DNA from: CALANV01 sp036381615
GTDB taxonomy: Bacteria > Pseudomonadota > Alphaproteobacteria > CACIAM-22H2
NCBI GenBank assembly: GCA_036381615.1
Contig: DASVCL010000069.1
Location: 16,248-80,247 of the forward strand
Reading direction: 5' to 3'
DNA length: 64,000 nt
Shown piece by piece: positions 1 to 9,456 of the stretch. The position numbers and the translations under genes were made by a program. How positions within the stretch are numbered: position 1 is the first letter of the stretch; the number at the start of each line of letters is the position of its first letter. Under the pieces are notes generated by a model. It saw only the letters and a list, made by a program, of their open reading frames with translations, was not told the DNA's origin and did not search any database.

Positions 1-479
1 TCGTGATGCTGCCGCCGCGCAGCACGCCCGGCGTCTCGGCGTTCGTGTGTCAGCATCTGACGCCCGATCTCATCCGCCGGCCGGCGTGGCTCCGGCATGC
101 GAACGGCGCGGTCGGCCTCGTCGGCCTGACGGCGGTGGTCGACGATCCGCCGGGGCTGGTCGATGCCTACGAGCGGCTTTGCGGCGCCGGCGCGGCGACG
201 TTGACCGACGACACGCTCGCCGTCCATGTCGGGCGCTCGTTCATCGCCTTTGCCCGGCCCGACGACCTGCCGCTGCTGCACCCGGACGTCGACCTGCCTG
301 TTGCCGACCCGCCCTATCTCGCGGCGATGACGATCGCCGTCGCCGATCTCGAGGCGACGCGCGAGCTGCTCGAGGACAACGGCTTCGACGTCGCCGTCGA
401 CAGCACCGGAATCCTCCGCCTCGGCGCCGACGCCGGGTGCGGCACGATCCTGGAATTCAGGCAGGTCGCACCTCGCTAG
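1..479 (+). CDS. Glyoxalase-like (VOC) domain protein, C-terminal part
   Basis: The reading frame is open at the left edge, so the true start is outside the window; about 158 residues are visible. The last 55 residues have the beta-alpha-beta-beta-beta layout of a VOC half-domain, ending in a typical hydrophobic LEF strand. The segment before it resembles the linker and second half of Glyoxalase_3-type proteins. Such proteins are usually metal-dependent lyases, isomerases or dioxygenases, but no substrate can be inferred here. The family call is moderate and the function is unknown. Confidence 0.6.
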   Translation, partial: VMLPPRSTPGVSAFVCQHLTPDLIRRPAWLRHANGAVGLVGLTAVVDDPPGLVDAYERLCGAGAATLTDDTLAVHVGRSFIAFARPDDLPLLHPDVDLPVADPPYLAAMTIAVADLEATRELLEDNGFDVAVDSTGILRLGADAGCGTILEFRQVAPR

Positions 480-705
480 CGTCCGCGCAAAAGTCCCGGA
501 CTCGACCCTGAGGTCACGGGCGCCGGCATCGGGAGAGGGGCCGGCCGGCTCCGCGTGGCATTCCGGCATCGCGGAACCCGATCCGGTCCTACGCATATTT
601 GAAAGGAGCGGTGTGCAGCCGCAGCCAAGCGTGCTCGCTGCGGCAAGCTTGACCTGATGCGGCAGCCGAGTGTGCCTCAGCCTTGCCGCTTCGCCGGATT
701 CGAGC

Positions 706-1638
706 ATGACGGACCAGCGCCGCATCGTTGTCTTTGGCGGTTCCGGCTTCATCGGTCGGCACGTGGTTGAACGGCTGCGGCTTGACGGCTGGCGTGTCCG
801 CGTGGCGGCGCGGCACCCCGAGCGGCTCGCTTTCGCCATGTCGAAGGACGGCGGCGATCGGGTCGAGGCCGTTCGTGCGGATATCGCCGGCGATCCCGCG
901 GCGGTGGAGGCGGCCGTCGACGGTGCCGAGGCGGTCGCCAATCTCGTCGGCATACTCTACGAGCGCGGCCGGCAAAGCTTCGAGCGCATCCATGTCGACG
1001 CGGCGGGCCGCCTTGGCATGATCGCAGCGGCGGCTGGGGCGCGTCGTTTCATTCACATCTCTGCGCTCGGTGCCGCCGCGACGTCGCCATCCGCTTACGC
1101 GCGCTCGAAGGCCACCGGTGAGATCGTGGTTCGCCGGACGTTTCCGCCGGCGACCATATTCCGGCCGTCGATCGTGATCGGGCCGGGCGACCATTTCTTC
1201 AATCGCTTTGCACGGATGGCGCGTTATTCGCCGGCCCTGCCGTTGATCGGCGGCGGGAACACCAGGTTTCAGCCGGTCTATGTCGGCGATGTCGCCGCCG
1301 CACTTGCGACCGCATTGAGAGATCCGGCGACGCAGGGGCGGAACTACGAGCTTGTCGGCCCAAGGACGTACACGTTCCGCGAACTCATGATGCTGATGCT
1401 GGTGGAGACGCATCGCACCCGCCTGCTCGTATCGCTGCCGTTCCCGATCGCGCGCATGGAGGCAGGACTGCTCGAGCTGCTGCCGAGGCCGCCGCTCACC
1501 CGCGATCAGGTGAAGCAGCTCGCGCGCGACAACATTGCCACACCCGAGGCGCCCGGAATGCGCGACCTGGGCCTTGTGCAGACGCCGATCGAATCGGTTC
1601 TCTCGGCCTATCTGGCGTCCGCGCCGCCAGCCTTATGA
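706..1638 (+). CDS. NDUFA9-like NAD(P)-binding epimerase/dehydratase family protein
   Basis: The protein has 310 residues counted from ATG 706. The N-terminus has the extended-SDR Rossmann motif GGSGFIGRHV at residues 8-17, and a helix with ARSKATGE stands in the usual YxxxK region as YARSK. The pattern fits the complex I NDUFA9 subfamily, whose members bind NADPH and are accessory to NADH:quinone oxidoreductase in alphaproteobacteria and mitochondria. A longer frame could start at GTG 670, but ATG 706 places the Rossmann motif right at the N-terminus, as is usual. No good Shine-Dalgarno precedes either start. A strong AAAGGAG lies at 602-608 but does not serve this frame. Confidence 0.75.
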   Translation: MTDQRRIVVFGGSGFIGRHVVERLRLDGWRVRVAARHPERLAFAMSKDGGDRVEAVRADIAGDPAAVEAAVDGAEAVANLVGILYERGRQSFERIHVDAAGRLGMIAAAAGARRFIHISALGAAATSPSAYARSKATGEIVVRRTFPPATIFRPSIVIGPGDHFFNRFARMARYSPALPLIGGGNTRFQPVYVGDVAAALATALRDPATQGRNYELVGPRTYTFRELMMLMLVETHRTRLLVSLPFPIARMEAGLLELLPRPPLTRDQVKQLARDNIATPEAPGMRDLGLVQTPIESVLSAYLASAPPAL

Positions 1639-1706
1639 CACGGGGCAACACGTTGAGCGACCGGCCGGAATCGATTTGGTCCGGCGCCCGTATCCCGCGC
1701 CGGCAT

Positions 1707-1772
1707 GGGGAATGGGACAGCGAAACCCGCGTCCCGGGACACCGTCACGCACCGGCCTGGGAAATGGGACAC
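1707..1772 (+). repeat. Short imperfect direct repeats GGGAATGGGACA
   Basis: GGGGAATGGGACAG at 1707-1720 recurs as TGGGAAATGGGACAC at 1758-1772, about 51 bases on. A third GGGACAC follows the palindrome GTCCCGGGAC at 1731-1740. The copies lie in the 238-base gap between two genes. No open reading frame or terminal inverted repeat accompanies them. They could be a dispersed intergenic repeat or a binding-site array. Confidence 0.4.
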
Positions 1773-1875
1773 GCAGAAAAAAGGAAACACCGTACCGGCC
1801 GCCGGATGGCCCGTGAATGGAACTTTGGCGGCAGCCCCAGGTTTTGAAGCCGCCGGATCAAAAGGAGCCGCCGCG

Positions 1876-2220
1876 ATGGACCTCGCTCGTTCCGCCCAGG
1901 GTGCCTACCAATCGGTGTTCGGTGGTCAGAACAATCTTTCGATGGCCGAGCGGGCCGGCTCGGTCATTCTGGGCCTCGCCGCGCTCGGGGCCGCGGCCCG
2001 GCGCCGCCCGGGGCTCGGTGCGCTGTTGGCGCTCGGCGGTCTTGCCTTCGTGGCACGCGGGATGAGCGGCCACTGTCCCATCAAGGCGGGCATGACCGGG
2101 CGCGGCGGGTACGGGCTCCTGGCCGCCGGTTCAGGGCAAGACCGCCCGCGCCTCGGCGACAAATCCGAACCTTACGGGACCGACATCGAAGGCAAACCGG
2201 CGACCGCCGGGATTCCCTAG
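1876..2220 (+). CDS. DUF2892 / YgaP-type membrane-anchor protein
   Basis: This protein of 114 residues has a start set by a clear AAAGGAG at 1861-1867, eight bases before ATG 1876. Residues 17-60 carry the DUF2892 pattern: an N-terminal Asn, an ER pair, a glycine-rich hydrophobic hairpin with two short membrane segments, then a GHCPIKA motif. The same module is found fused to rhodanese in YgaP and alone in many proteobacteria. The tail after residue 75 is hydrophilic, Gly/Pro-rich and probably disordered. Its function is unknown, and the gene stands alone between convergent neighbours. Confidence 0.75.
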   Translation: MDLARSAQGAYQSVFGGQNNLSMAERAGSVILGLAALGAAARRRPGLGALLALGGLAFVARGMSGHCPIKAGMTGRGGYGLLAAGSGQDRPRLGDKSEPYGTDIEGKPATAGIP

Positions 2221-2263
2221 TCCCGGCACGTCCCCGCAGGCGGCGCCCGGGGCGACGACCTAA

Positions 2264-2950
2264 CTACCCCAAATGTCGCGCGAAAAAGGCGAGCGTGCGC
2301 TCGCGTGCGAGCTTCGCGCTCTCGGCGTGGTAGCTGCCGCGCTGATCGCAGTTGAAGCCGTGCCCGGCGGGATAGATGTGGATCTCGACGCGATCGTTCT
2401 GGGCGGCGCGGACCTTGTCGACCTCGCTCAGCGGGATGGCATGATCCTTCTCGCCGAAATGCATCATCACCGGGCAGCGCGGCGCGGCATCGGCGTGATT
2501 GCCGATGCCGCCGCCGTAGTACGACACGGCCGCGGCAAAGCCGTCGAGCCCCGTGGCCGCCAGCCACGCGACGAGGCCGCCCCAGCAGTAGCCGACGATG
2601 CCGATCTTGCCCACGCCGGCGATCGCGTCGCGCGCGGCGGCAACGTCGAGCAGCGCCTGCTCGTTCGTGACCTTGCCGCGGATCTGGCGGCCCTCGGCGA
2701 TGTCGGACTCGCCGTAACCAAGCTCGATGCCGCGGCTGACGCGGTCGAACAGGGCCGGCGCGATCGCCGCATAGCCGTCCCTCGCGAAGCCGTCGACGAC
2801 GCTGCGGATGTGGTCGTTGACGCCGAAGATCTCCTGCACGACGACGAGGCCGCCCTTCGGCGTGCCCTTGGGATCGGCGCGATAGGCGGAGAGCACATGA
2901 CCGTCGGCGGCGGTCAGGGTCGTGTTGCCGAGCGCGTTCACGGTGGCCAA
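2264..2950 (-). CDS. Dienelactone hydrolase family protein
   Basis: The 228-residue alpha/beta hydrolase has the DLH-type cysteine nucleophile in GYCWGG, the acid in the EKDHA loop and the histidine in GHGF near the C-terminus. The early QEIFGVN motif and the length match the family. Family members hydrolyse dienelactone in chlorocatechol degradation, but most genomic copies have unknown ester or lactone substrates, and no aromatic-degradation genes are nearby. The start is TTG at 2950, chosen because AAAGGAGG lies five bases upstream; GTG three codons later would be too far from that site. The neighbouring genes lie on the other strand, so it is probably monocistronic. Confidence 0.85.
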   Translation of the reverse strand: MATVNALGNTTLTAADGHVLSAYRADPKGTPKGGLVVVQEIFGVNDHIRSVVDGFARDGYAAIAPALFDRVSRGIELGYGESDIAEGRQIRGKVTNEQALLDVAAARDAIAGVGKIGIVGYCWGGLVAWLAATGLDGFAAAVSYYGGGIGNHADAAPRCPVMMHFGEKDHAIPLSEVDKVRAAQNDRVEIHIYPAGHGFNCDQRGSYHAESAKLARERTLAFFARHLG

Positions 2951-3126
2951 GGTGTCCTCCTTTTTCGGTAATTCGCGGACGCCTTACCACCTCGCCCGCA
3001 GGCAAGACAAGCTGCCCACCTGGGCCATCCCGCGACGGAACGCGCGTCACGGCTGCGGCGTTGCGCGTCAGGTTGGCTACGCCGGGTCATGGTGCGCCGA
3101 ACGTCACGGCCGCGCGGCCGCTCGCG

Positions 3127-4155
3127 ATGGCCGACTCTCCCCGTCGCGCCCTCGGCGCGTGGCTCGAAGCGGTCGGGTTCGGGCCGATCGAAACGCCGTG
3201 GCGAGCGGTCGTGACGCGCGCGGGCATGCGCCTGCGGGCCTACGGGAATGGCGCGGGAAACCGGCGTCCGCTCGTCATCGTGCCGGCCCCGATCAAGCGC
3301 GCCTATATCTGGGATCTTGAGCCTCGACGCAGCGTCGTCCGGCGTGCGTGCGCGGCCGGATTCGAGGTCTATCTCCTCGAGTGGCTCGAGCCGGCCGGCC
3401 CCGTCCTGGCGTATGGCCTGTCCGACTTCGTCGAAACCTTGGTGGCCGATGCCGTCGCGGCGGCCTGTCGGGATGCGGGGACCAATACCGTGCTGTTGGC
3501 CGGACATTCCCTCGGCGGCACGCTCGCCGCGATATTTGCGGCGCGGCACCCGGGCCGGGTCAGGGGGCTGGCGCTGATCGAGGCACCGCTTCACTTCGCC
3601 GAGGATGGTGGGGCATTCGCCCCGTTCGTTACCGCCGGTCCGCTGGCCGCAGCCGCGAGCGACGCGCTGTTCGGCGTCGTGCCCGGTTCGCTCCTGGACG
3701 TCATGAGCGTCACGGCGGCGCCGATGACATTTGTCGTCGAGCCGATCCTGGGCGCGTTCGTCAGCGGGCTCGATCCGGCGTCGTTTGAAACCCATCTGCG
3801 CGTGCGGCGCTGGACGTTGGACGAGTTTCCGCTCCCGGTTTCGCTCTTCGCGGATGTCGCGGTCGGGCTCTACCGGGACGACCTCTTCATGAAGGGCGCC
3901 CTTCCGGTGGCCGGGCGGATGCTCGGCCCGGCGGATCTGACCGCGCCGGTGTTGGCCGTCGTCGACCCGGACAGTCGCCTCATACCTCCCGCATCCGTGA
4001 TTGCGTTCCTGGCGGCGTCACGGTGCCGGACCCGGTGCGTGGTTCGGTACACGGGCGATGTCGGCGTCACGCTGCGGCACCTGGGTATCCTGATCGGCGA
4101 CCGCGCGCATCAGCGCCTGTGGCCGGAGATCTTCGACTGGCTTCGCTCGACGTGA
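3127..4155 (+). CDS. PHA synthase-like alpha/beta hydrolase with Ser nucleophile
   Basis: The protein has 342 residues from ATG 3127; an earlier TTG at 3061 is possible and no Shine-Dalgarno decides the start. The region around residues 55-95 (a tryptophan-rich segment, then YLLEW) and the C-terminal RHLG...WP.I.DWL pattern resemble class III PHA synthases. The predicted triad is Ser128 in GHSLGG, Asp280 in the VDPDS loop and His318. True PHA synthases use Cys in a GxCxG box, so this protein is more likely a hydrolase or transferase built on the same fold. It could be a polyhydroxyalkanoate-related esterase; a phasin gene lies about 10 kb away. Confidence 0.65.
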   Translation: MADSPRRALGAWLEAVGFGPIETPWRAVVTRAGMRLRAYGNGAGNRRPLVIVPAPIKRAYIWDLEPRRSVVRRACAAGFEVYLLEWLEPAGPVLAYGLSDFVETLVADAVAAACRDAGTNTVLLAGHSLGGTLAAIFAARHPGRVRGLALIEAPLHFAEDGGAFAPFVTAGPLAAAASDALFGVVPGSLLDVMSVTAAPMTFVVEPILGAFVSGLDPASFETHLRVRRWTLDEFPLPVSLFADVAVGLYRDDLFMKGALPVAGRMLGPADLTAPVLAVVDPDSRLIPPASVIAFLAASRCRTRCVVRYTGDVGVTLRHLGILIGDRAHQRLWPEIFDWLRST

Positions 4156-4173
4156 AGCGCGCCGCCGCACGCG

Positions 4174-5274
4174 TCAGACGTTGAACCGGAACAGCATCAC
4201 GTCGCCGTCGGCGACCGTGTAGTCGCGGCCTTCCTGGCGCATCTTGCCGGCTTCCTTCGCCCCCTGCTCGCCGCCGCAGGCGACGTAATCGTCATAGGCG
4301 ATGACTTCGGCGCAGATGAAGCCGCGCTCGAAATCGGTGTGGATCACGCCCGCGGCCTCGGGCGCTTTGGCGCCCTTGCGTACGGTCCAGGCGCGCGCCT
4401 CCTTGGGCCCGGCGGTGAAGTAGGTGATGAGATTGAGCAGGCCGTAGCCGGCGCGGATGACGCGGGCGAGGCCGGTCTCGCTCAGACCGAGCGATTCGAG
4501 AAAGGCCTGCCGTTCGGTCTCGTCGGGCAAGGCGACGACCTCGGCCTCGATGGCCGCGGAGATGACCACGGACGAGGCACCTTCCTGCGCCGCCTTGGCC
4601 GCCACCTTGCGCGACAGCTCGTTACCCTCGGCAGCGGCGTCTTCCTCGACGTTGCAGACATAGAGGACGGGCTTGGTGGTCAGCAGCTGAAGCTGCTTGA
4701 CGAGCGGCGCCTGCTCCGCCGTCGGCGTGAAGGCCCGGCCGGGCTTTCCCTCGCGCAGCAGGGCGAGGATCGGCTCCATGACCTCGAGCTGCGCCTTCGC
4801 CTCCTTGTCGCCGCCGCGCGCCTTCTTCTGCGCGGCCGCGACGCGTTTTTCCAGGCTGTCGAGATCGGCGAGCATCAGCTCGGTCTCGACCGTGTCGGCG
4901 TCGCGCAGCGGATCGACCGATCCCTCGACATGGGTGACGTCGCTGCCTTCGAAGCAGCGCAGCACGTGCGCGATCGCGTCGACCTCGCGGATGTTGGCGA
5001 GGAACTGGTTGCCGAGGCCTTCGCCCTTCGAGGCGCCGCGCACCAGCCCGGCGATGTCGACGAATTCCAGCTGCGTCGGGACCTTGCGTGCCGATTTCGC
5101 CAAACGGGCCAGCGTATCCAGCCGCGCGTCCGGCACCGGCACGCGGCCGATATTCGGCTCGATCGTGCAGAACGGATAATTCGCGGCCGCGGCGGTCGCG
5201 GTCGCCGTCAGTGCGTTGAACAGGGTCGACTTGCCGACATTCGGCAGGCCGACGATGCCGCAGCGGAAACCCAT
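4174..5274 (-). CDS. ychF: YchF, redox-regulated Obg-family ATPase
   Basis: The full-length YchF has 366 residues. The P-loop GLPNVGKS is at residues 9-16, the G3 motif DIAG is followed by LVRGASKGEGLGN, and the G4 position is NVEE instead of NKxD, the known change that gives this family ATP preference. The C-terminal TGS-like domain ends in the conserved DGDVMLFRFNV. YchF binds ribosomes and is implicated in the oxidative-stress response and translation. The gene lies five bases after pth, the same order seen in many proteobacteria, so co-transcription from prs-rplY-pth is likely. Confidence 0.97.
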   Translation of the reverse strand: MGFRCGIVGLPNVGKSTLFNALTATATAAAANYPFCTIEPNIGRVPVPDARLDTLARLAKSARKVPTQLEFVDIAGLVRGASKGEGLGNQFLANIREVDAIAHVLRCFEGSDVTHVEGSVDPLRDADTVETELMLADLDSLEKRVAAAQKKARGGDKEAKAQLEVMEPILALLREGKPGRAFTPTAEQAPLVKQLQLLTTKPVLYVCNVEEDAAAEGNELSRKVAAKAAQEGASSVVISAAIEAEVVALPDETERQAFLESLGLSETGLARVIRAGYGLLNLITYFTAGPKEARAWTVRKGAKAPEAAGVIHTDFERGFICAEVIAYDDYVACGGEQGAKEAGKMRQEGRDYTVADGDVMLFRFNV

Positions 5275-5279
5275 GTCGT

Positions 5280-5897
5280 CTAGTCCTTGTTTGAATCGGT
5301 CCGGGGCGGCTTCGGCGCGGGCGGATTCATCGCGTGCGCGACGCGGCTCATGAAGCCGCCGTCATCGCCGGCGACGAGGCGCGGGACCTCGGCGGCGATC
5401 GCTTCGAGCAGCGGCTCCAGCCACGCCGCGTCCGCCTTGGCGAAGTCGTGCAGCACATAGCCGCTGACCAGGCGCTTGTCGCCCGGATGGCCGATACCGA
5501 TGCGCACGCGCCAATAGTCCGGCCCGAGATGCGCATCGATGGACCTGAGCCCGTTGTGGCCGGCGTTGCCGCCGCCGCGCTTGACGCGGAGCCGGCCCGG
5601 CGCGAGGTCGAGTTCGTCGTAAAAGACGATGATCTGCGACGGATCGACCTTGTAGAAGCGTGCCGCCGCCGCAACCGAACGCCCCGACTCGTTCATATAG
5701 GTCTGCGGTTTCAGGGCGACCACCCTGGTGCCGTCGATCTGGCCGTCGGCGGCGAGGCCTTCGAAGCGGGCACGATAGGGGCCGAAGCCATGGCGGCGGA
5801 CGATCGTGTCCACCGCCATGAATCCGACGTTGTGCCGATGCTTGGCATAGGTCGGCCCGGGATTGCCCAGGCCGACCAGCAAAACGAGATCTGCCAA
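5280..5897 (-). CDS. pth: Peptidyl-tRNA hydrolase
   Basis: This 205-residue enzyme releases peptides from tRNAs dropped off the ribosome. Catalytic and binding residues are all visible: GLGNPG near residue 10, the RHNVGF histidine, TYMNESG, FYDELDL (catalytic Asp) and GGNAGHNGLRS. The C-terminal 20 residues are a short Pro/Lys tail. It starts nine bases after the rplY stop and is followed five bases later by ychF, a conserved translation-related arrangement. Confidence 0.97.
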   Translation of the reverse strand: MADLVLLVGLGNPGPTYAKHRHNVGFMAVDTIVRRHGFGPYRARFEGLAADGQIDGTRVVALKPQTYMNESGRSVAAAARFYKVDPSQIIVFYDELDLAPGRLRVKRGGGNAGHNGLRSIDAHLGPDYWRVRIGIGHPGDKRLVSGYVLHDFAKADAAWLEPLLEAIAAEVPRLVAGDDGGFMSRVAHAMNPPAPKPPRTDSNKD

Positions 5898-5906
5898 TGC
5901 CGCCGA

Positions 5907-6617
5907 TTACTTCTTGCCGGCGGCCTTCTTCTCGCCGGCTGCGGACGCCTTGGCCGCCCCACCGGCAGCCGCCTGTGGCGCCGGTGCGGCAGCGCCAGCC
6001 TCCGCCGGCGCACCCGCTGCCGCAGCACCGCCTTCCTCGGCACCGCGGAGCACGGACGGCGCCGCGACCGCCGCGATCGTGAAGTCGCGCGTCGTGATGG
6101 TCGGGCGCACGCCTTCGGGCAGCTTGACGGCGCTGATGTGCACGCTGTCGCCGATGTCGAGGCCCTCGAGGTTCACGGTGATGACCTGCGGAATGTTCTC
6201 GATCGAGCAGTAGACCTCGATCTCGTGGCGGACGACGTTGAGCACGCCGCCGCGCTTCAGGCCGGGCGAGCGCTCCTGGTTCTCGAACCGCACCGGCACC
6301 GACACGCGGATCTGCGTCTTCGCGCCCACGCGCTGGAAGTCGACGTGTTCGGGCCTGTCGGTCACCGGGTGAAGTTGCACGTCGCGCGGCAGCACACGTT
6401 CGCTGCGGCCGTCGATCTGCACGTCGAACACGCGGGTGAAGAAGCCCGGCTTCTGGAACTCGCGGACGAGATCCTTCGGATCGAGCGCAATCAGCGTCGG
6501 GGCTTGCTTGTCACCGTAGATCACGCCGGGAATGCGCCCGGCGCGGCGTACGGCGCGGGCGGCCCCCTTTCCGGCCCGCTGGCGCGACTGCGCCGAAATC
6601 GTCACTGTTTCGACCAT
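5907..6617 (-). CDS. rplY: 50S ribosomal protein L25/Ctc
   Basis: The 236-residue product is a long CTC-type L25, which binds 5S rRNA. The N-terminal L25 domain (roughly residues 1-95) carries the RR-GRIPGVIYG signature, and the following beta-rich TL5/CTC domain runs to about residue 190. The last 45 residues are an Ala/Gly/Lys-rich, low-complexity tail ending in GKK. ATG 6617 was chosen because GAGGAG precedes it by six to seven bases; an upstream ATG at 6674 has no such site. It forms a run with prs upstream and pth downstream. Confidence 0.96.
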   Translation of the reverse strand: MVETVTISAQSRQRAGKGAARAVRRAGRIPGVIYGDKQAPTLIALDPKDLVREFQKPGFFTRVFDVQIDGRSERVLPRDVQLHPVTDRPEHVDFQRVGAKTQIRVSVPVRFENQERSPGLKRGGVLNVVRHEIEVYCSIENIPQVITVNLEGLDIGDSVHISAVKLPEGVRPTITTRDFTIAAVAAPSVLRGAEEGGAAAAGAPAEAGAAAPAPQAAAGGAAKASAAGEKKAAGKK

Positions 6618-6696
6618 CTCTTTCTCCTCTTCAACAATCGGCGTCGGCCTCCAGGGGTGCCGCACGCCGGCCACGGGCCCGGCCTTGCGTCCGGGC

Positions 6697-7629
<933 letters not shown>

Positions 7630-7719
7630 CGCCCCTGGGACCCGTGCGAGCGGACGGTTAATGCCCTGAAATTCAAACAGGAAACCCGCGACGGATCATT
7701 CCCGGCGCGGGCGGCGCGG

Positions 7720-7748
7720 AATGTATCAGGGTGTCATACCGGTGTAAA
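7720..7748 (-). promoter_or_regulatory. Candidate sigma70 promoter for prs
   Basis: On the minus strand, TTTACA (7748-7743, 5 of 6 matches to the -35 consensus) and TACATT (7725-7720, 4 of 6) are separated by 17 bases, about 90 bases before the prs start. The inverted repeat CCGGT-GTAA-ACCGG overlaps the -35. This is a sequence match only. Confidence 0.45.
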
Positions 7749-7773
7749 CCGGCATGAGGCCCCCGGAGGGCCC

Positions 7774-8622
7774 CTAATGGGCCGGTGTCGCGGGGGGCGG
7801 CGCCCGCTCGACGAGTTCGGCAATCCCCTCGGCCGCCCCTTCGGCGACCGCGACCGCCAGCTCGGCCCAGGCGCGCTCCAGATACGTGGCCGGGACGTCG
7901 TTCTGCTGGTTGACTTGGCCGATTTCGGTCCCGTCCGGAGCCAGAACGGCCCATCGCACGTCGACGGTGCGGAGCTGGGGCCCCTTGGCGGCGATCGCGA
8001 CCGTGCCGTTGACGACGAGGCTGTCCGTCACGGACGCGTCGGCAAGATTGATGCCGAGGCGGCGCAACGCATAGTCGAGCGCGCGGGAAAGCGCGATGTC
8101 GCCCCCTTCGGGCGTGCCGGTGATCGTGCCGATGCGTACCGCGCGCGGCGCCGGCGGCGCGGCGGCGACCGCATCGGGCTGCAGTGCCCTGGCGAACAGA
8201 GCTGCCGTGTCCTGGAGTTCCGGCGGAATCCGGTCGCTGCCGCCGGCTCCGGTTGACAGCGCAAGCTCATGCTCTCGGACGATTTCGCCGGACGGCGCGC
8301 GCAGGACGAGCCGGGCGCGGCCACCCCCGAGCACGTCGCCGTCGAGTACGAAGCTCGCCGCGTTGCCGCTGCGCGTGCTCGCGGGCACGTTCTCGCGGCG
8401 AAGCGCATCGGCCAGGTTCTCGGCAAGCCGTGCCGCGTCGGGCTCCGGCAGGCCGGCGACCGGCCGAACGAGCACACCGGCGCGGTCGGGCAGAACCAGC
8501 AGCCGGTTTTCCTCCTGCTTCCCGTCGGGCTGGAACGGGCGCGGCAGATCGCCGCAGCCGGCGAGCAGCAGCGCGACCGCGACGATGGCCCCGTGAACGA
8601 GCGGCCGTGATCTACAGAACAC
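7774..8622 (-). CDS. Hypothetical lipoprotein
   Basis: The 282-residue protein has a signal peptide and a lipobox, LLAGC, with the acylated Cys at residue 23. The rest is alpha/beta-rich with no recognised catalytic motif; residues 40-130 and 165-260 look like two related soluble lobes, and the tail is Pro/Ala-rich. It starts at GTG 8622, the first possible start after an in-frame stop, and overlaps the end of the 22-residue mini-ORF by 11 bases, so translational coupling is likely. Its operon includes lgt, the enzyme that would lipidate it. Function is unknown. Confidence 0.75.
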   Translation of the reverse strand: MFCRSRPLVHGAIVAVALLLAGCGDLPRPFQPDGKQEENRLLVLPDRAGVLVRPVAGLPEPDAARLAENLADALRRENVPASTRSGNAASFVLDGDVLGGGRARLVLRAPSGEIVREHELALSTGAGGSDRIPPELQDTAALFARALQPDAVAAAPPAPRAVRIGTITGTPEGGDIALSRALDYALRRLGINLADASVTDSLVVNGTVAIAAKGPQLRTVDVRWAVLAPDGTEIGQVNQQNDVPATYLERAWAELAVAVAEGAAEGIAELVERAPPPATPAH

Positions 8623-8680
8623 AGGTCACCAGCACGAGACCGATGATGCAGAACAACACGAACAGGATCAGGTGCGGCAT
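8612..8680 (-). CDS. 22-residue hydrophobic mini-ORF (possible small membrane protein)
   Basis: ATG 8680 opens a frame of 22 codons that begins two bases after the pgeF stop and ends 11 bases inside the lipoprotein gene. After MPH the peptide is almost entirely Leu/Ile/Val/Phe with two Cys and would span the membrane once. A GGATAGG immediately before the ATG overlaps the pgeF stop and is a poor Shine-Dalgarno, so coupling to pgeF would be needed. It may be a genuine small protein or only a spacer; comparison with other species would decide. Confidence 0.45.
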   Translation of the reverse strand: MPHLILFVLFCIIGLVLVTCVL

Positions 8681-8682
8681 GC

Positions 8683-9456
8683 CTATCCGTCCAGCGCGAT
8701 CGCGGAGAGGTCGCGTCCGTAATCCTTCTCGCCGCGCAGGCAGGCGCGACGATAGCTGAAGAACAGGTCCTCTTCGCCGCACGTGTCGTGCGGCATCTGG
8801 TGCACGTCGCCGAGCCCGAGTTTGCGCAGCCGGCGCGCGATATAGCCGGGCAGGTCGAACATGTAATGGCCGGCGCGCGCGCCCGGCGTGAAGAACGCCG
8901 CGTCCGCCGGATCCGCGGCGATGAACGGAGCGGGAAATTCCGGGCCGACTTCGTAGGACCGTTGGGCGATGCACGGTCCGATCGCCGCGACCATCGTCTC
9001 CGGCCGCGCGCCGTGCTTGGCCATCGCGGCGACGGTGGCCTCGAGCACGCCGCCGACCGCGCCGCGCCAGCCTGCATGCGCCGCGCCGACGACGCGGGCC
9101 CTGCGGTCGGCAAACAGCACGGGCGCGCAATCGGCCGTGAGGATGCCGAGCGCAAGGCCCGGCCGCGTCGTGACCATCGCGTCCGCCTTGGGCGCGTTCT
9201 CGCGCGTCCACGGTTCTTCGACCTCGATCACGGTCGGGCTGTGGACCTGGTACAGCGTGACCAGCGATTCGGGCGTATAGCCCAGGCGGGCCATTGCCCG
9301 GCTGCGGTTCGTGGCGACGTTGTCGATCGCGTCGCCGGAGCCGAGCCCGCAGTTCAGCGAATCGAAAATGCCGCTGCTGACGCCACCCCGGCGCGTGAAG
9401 AAGCCGTGTCGCACGCCGCCGATCGCATCGAGCGGACTCATCGTCAACATCGTCAT
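8683..9456 (-). CDS. pgeF: PgeF / polyphenol oxidase (laccase-domain) family protein
   Basis: The protein has 257 residues. It carries the metal-site pattern of the YfiH/DUF152 family: TADCAPVL with its Cys, the HAGWRG histidine, and the GPCI and CGEEDLFFSYRR segments near the C-terminus. Family members act on purine nucleosides or remove mis-incorporated serine from peptidoglycan precursors. Its first ATG (9456) overlaps the stop of the MidA-like gene as ATGA; in-frame ATGs at 9450 and 9441 are alternatives. It belongs to the lgt-led operon. Confidence 0.9.
   Translation of the reverse strand: MTMLTMSPLDAIGGVRHGFFTRRGGVSSGIFDSLNCGLGSGDAIDNVATNRSRAMARLGYTPESLVTLYQVHSPTVIEVEEPWTRENAPKADAMVTTRPGLALGILTADCAPVLFADRRARVVGAAHAGWRGAVGGVLEATVAAMAKHGARPETMVAAIGPCIAQRSYEVGPEFPAPFIAADPADAAFFTPGARAGHYMFDLPGYIARRLRKLGLGDVHQMPHDTCGEEDLFFSYRRACLRGEKDYGRDLSAIALDG

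Noticed and set aside
602..657. AAAGGAG followed by short GTG-started frames (13-14 codons) before the NDUFA9-like gene
   Set aside because: Spacing to the first GTG is too short, the peptides show no attenuator pattern, and neither is in frame with the gene.
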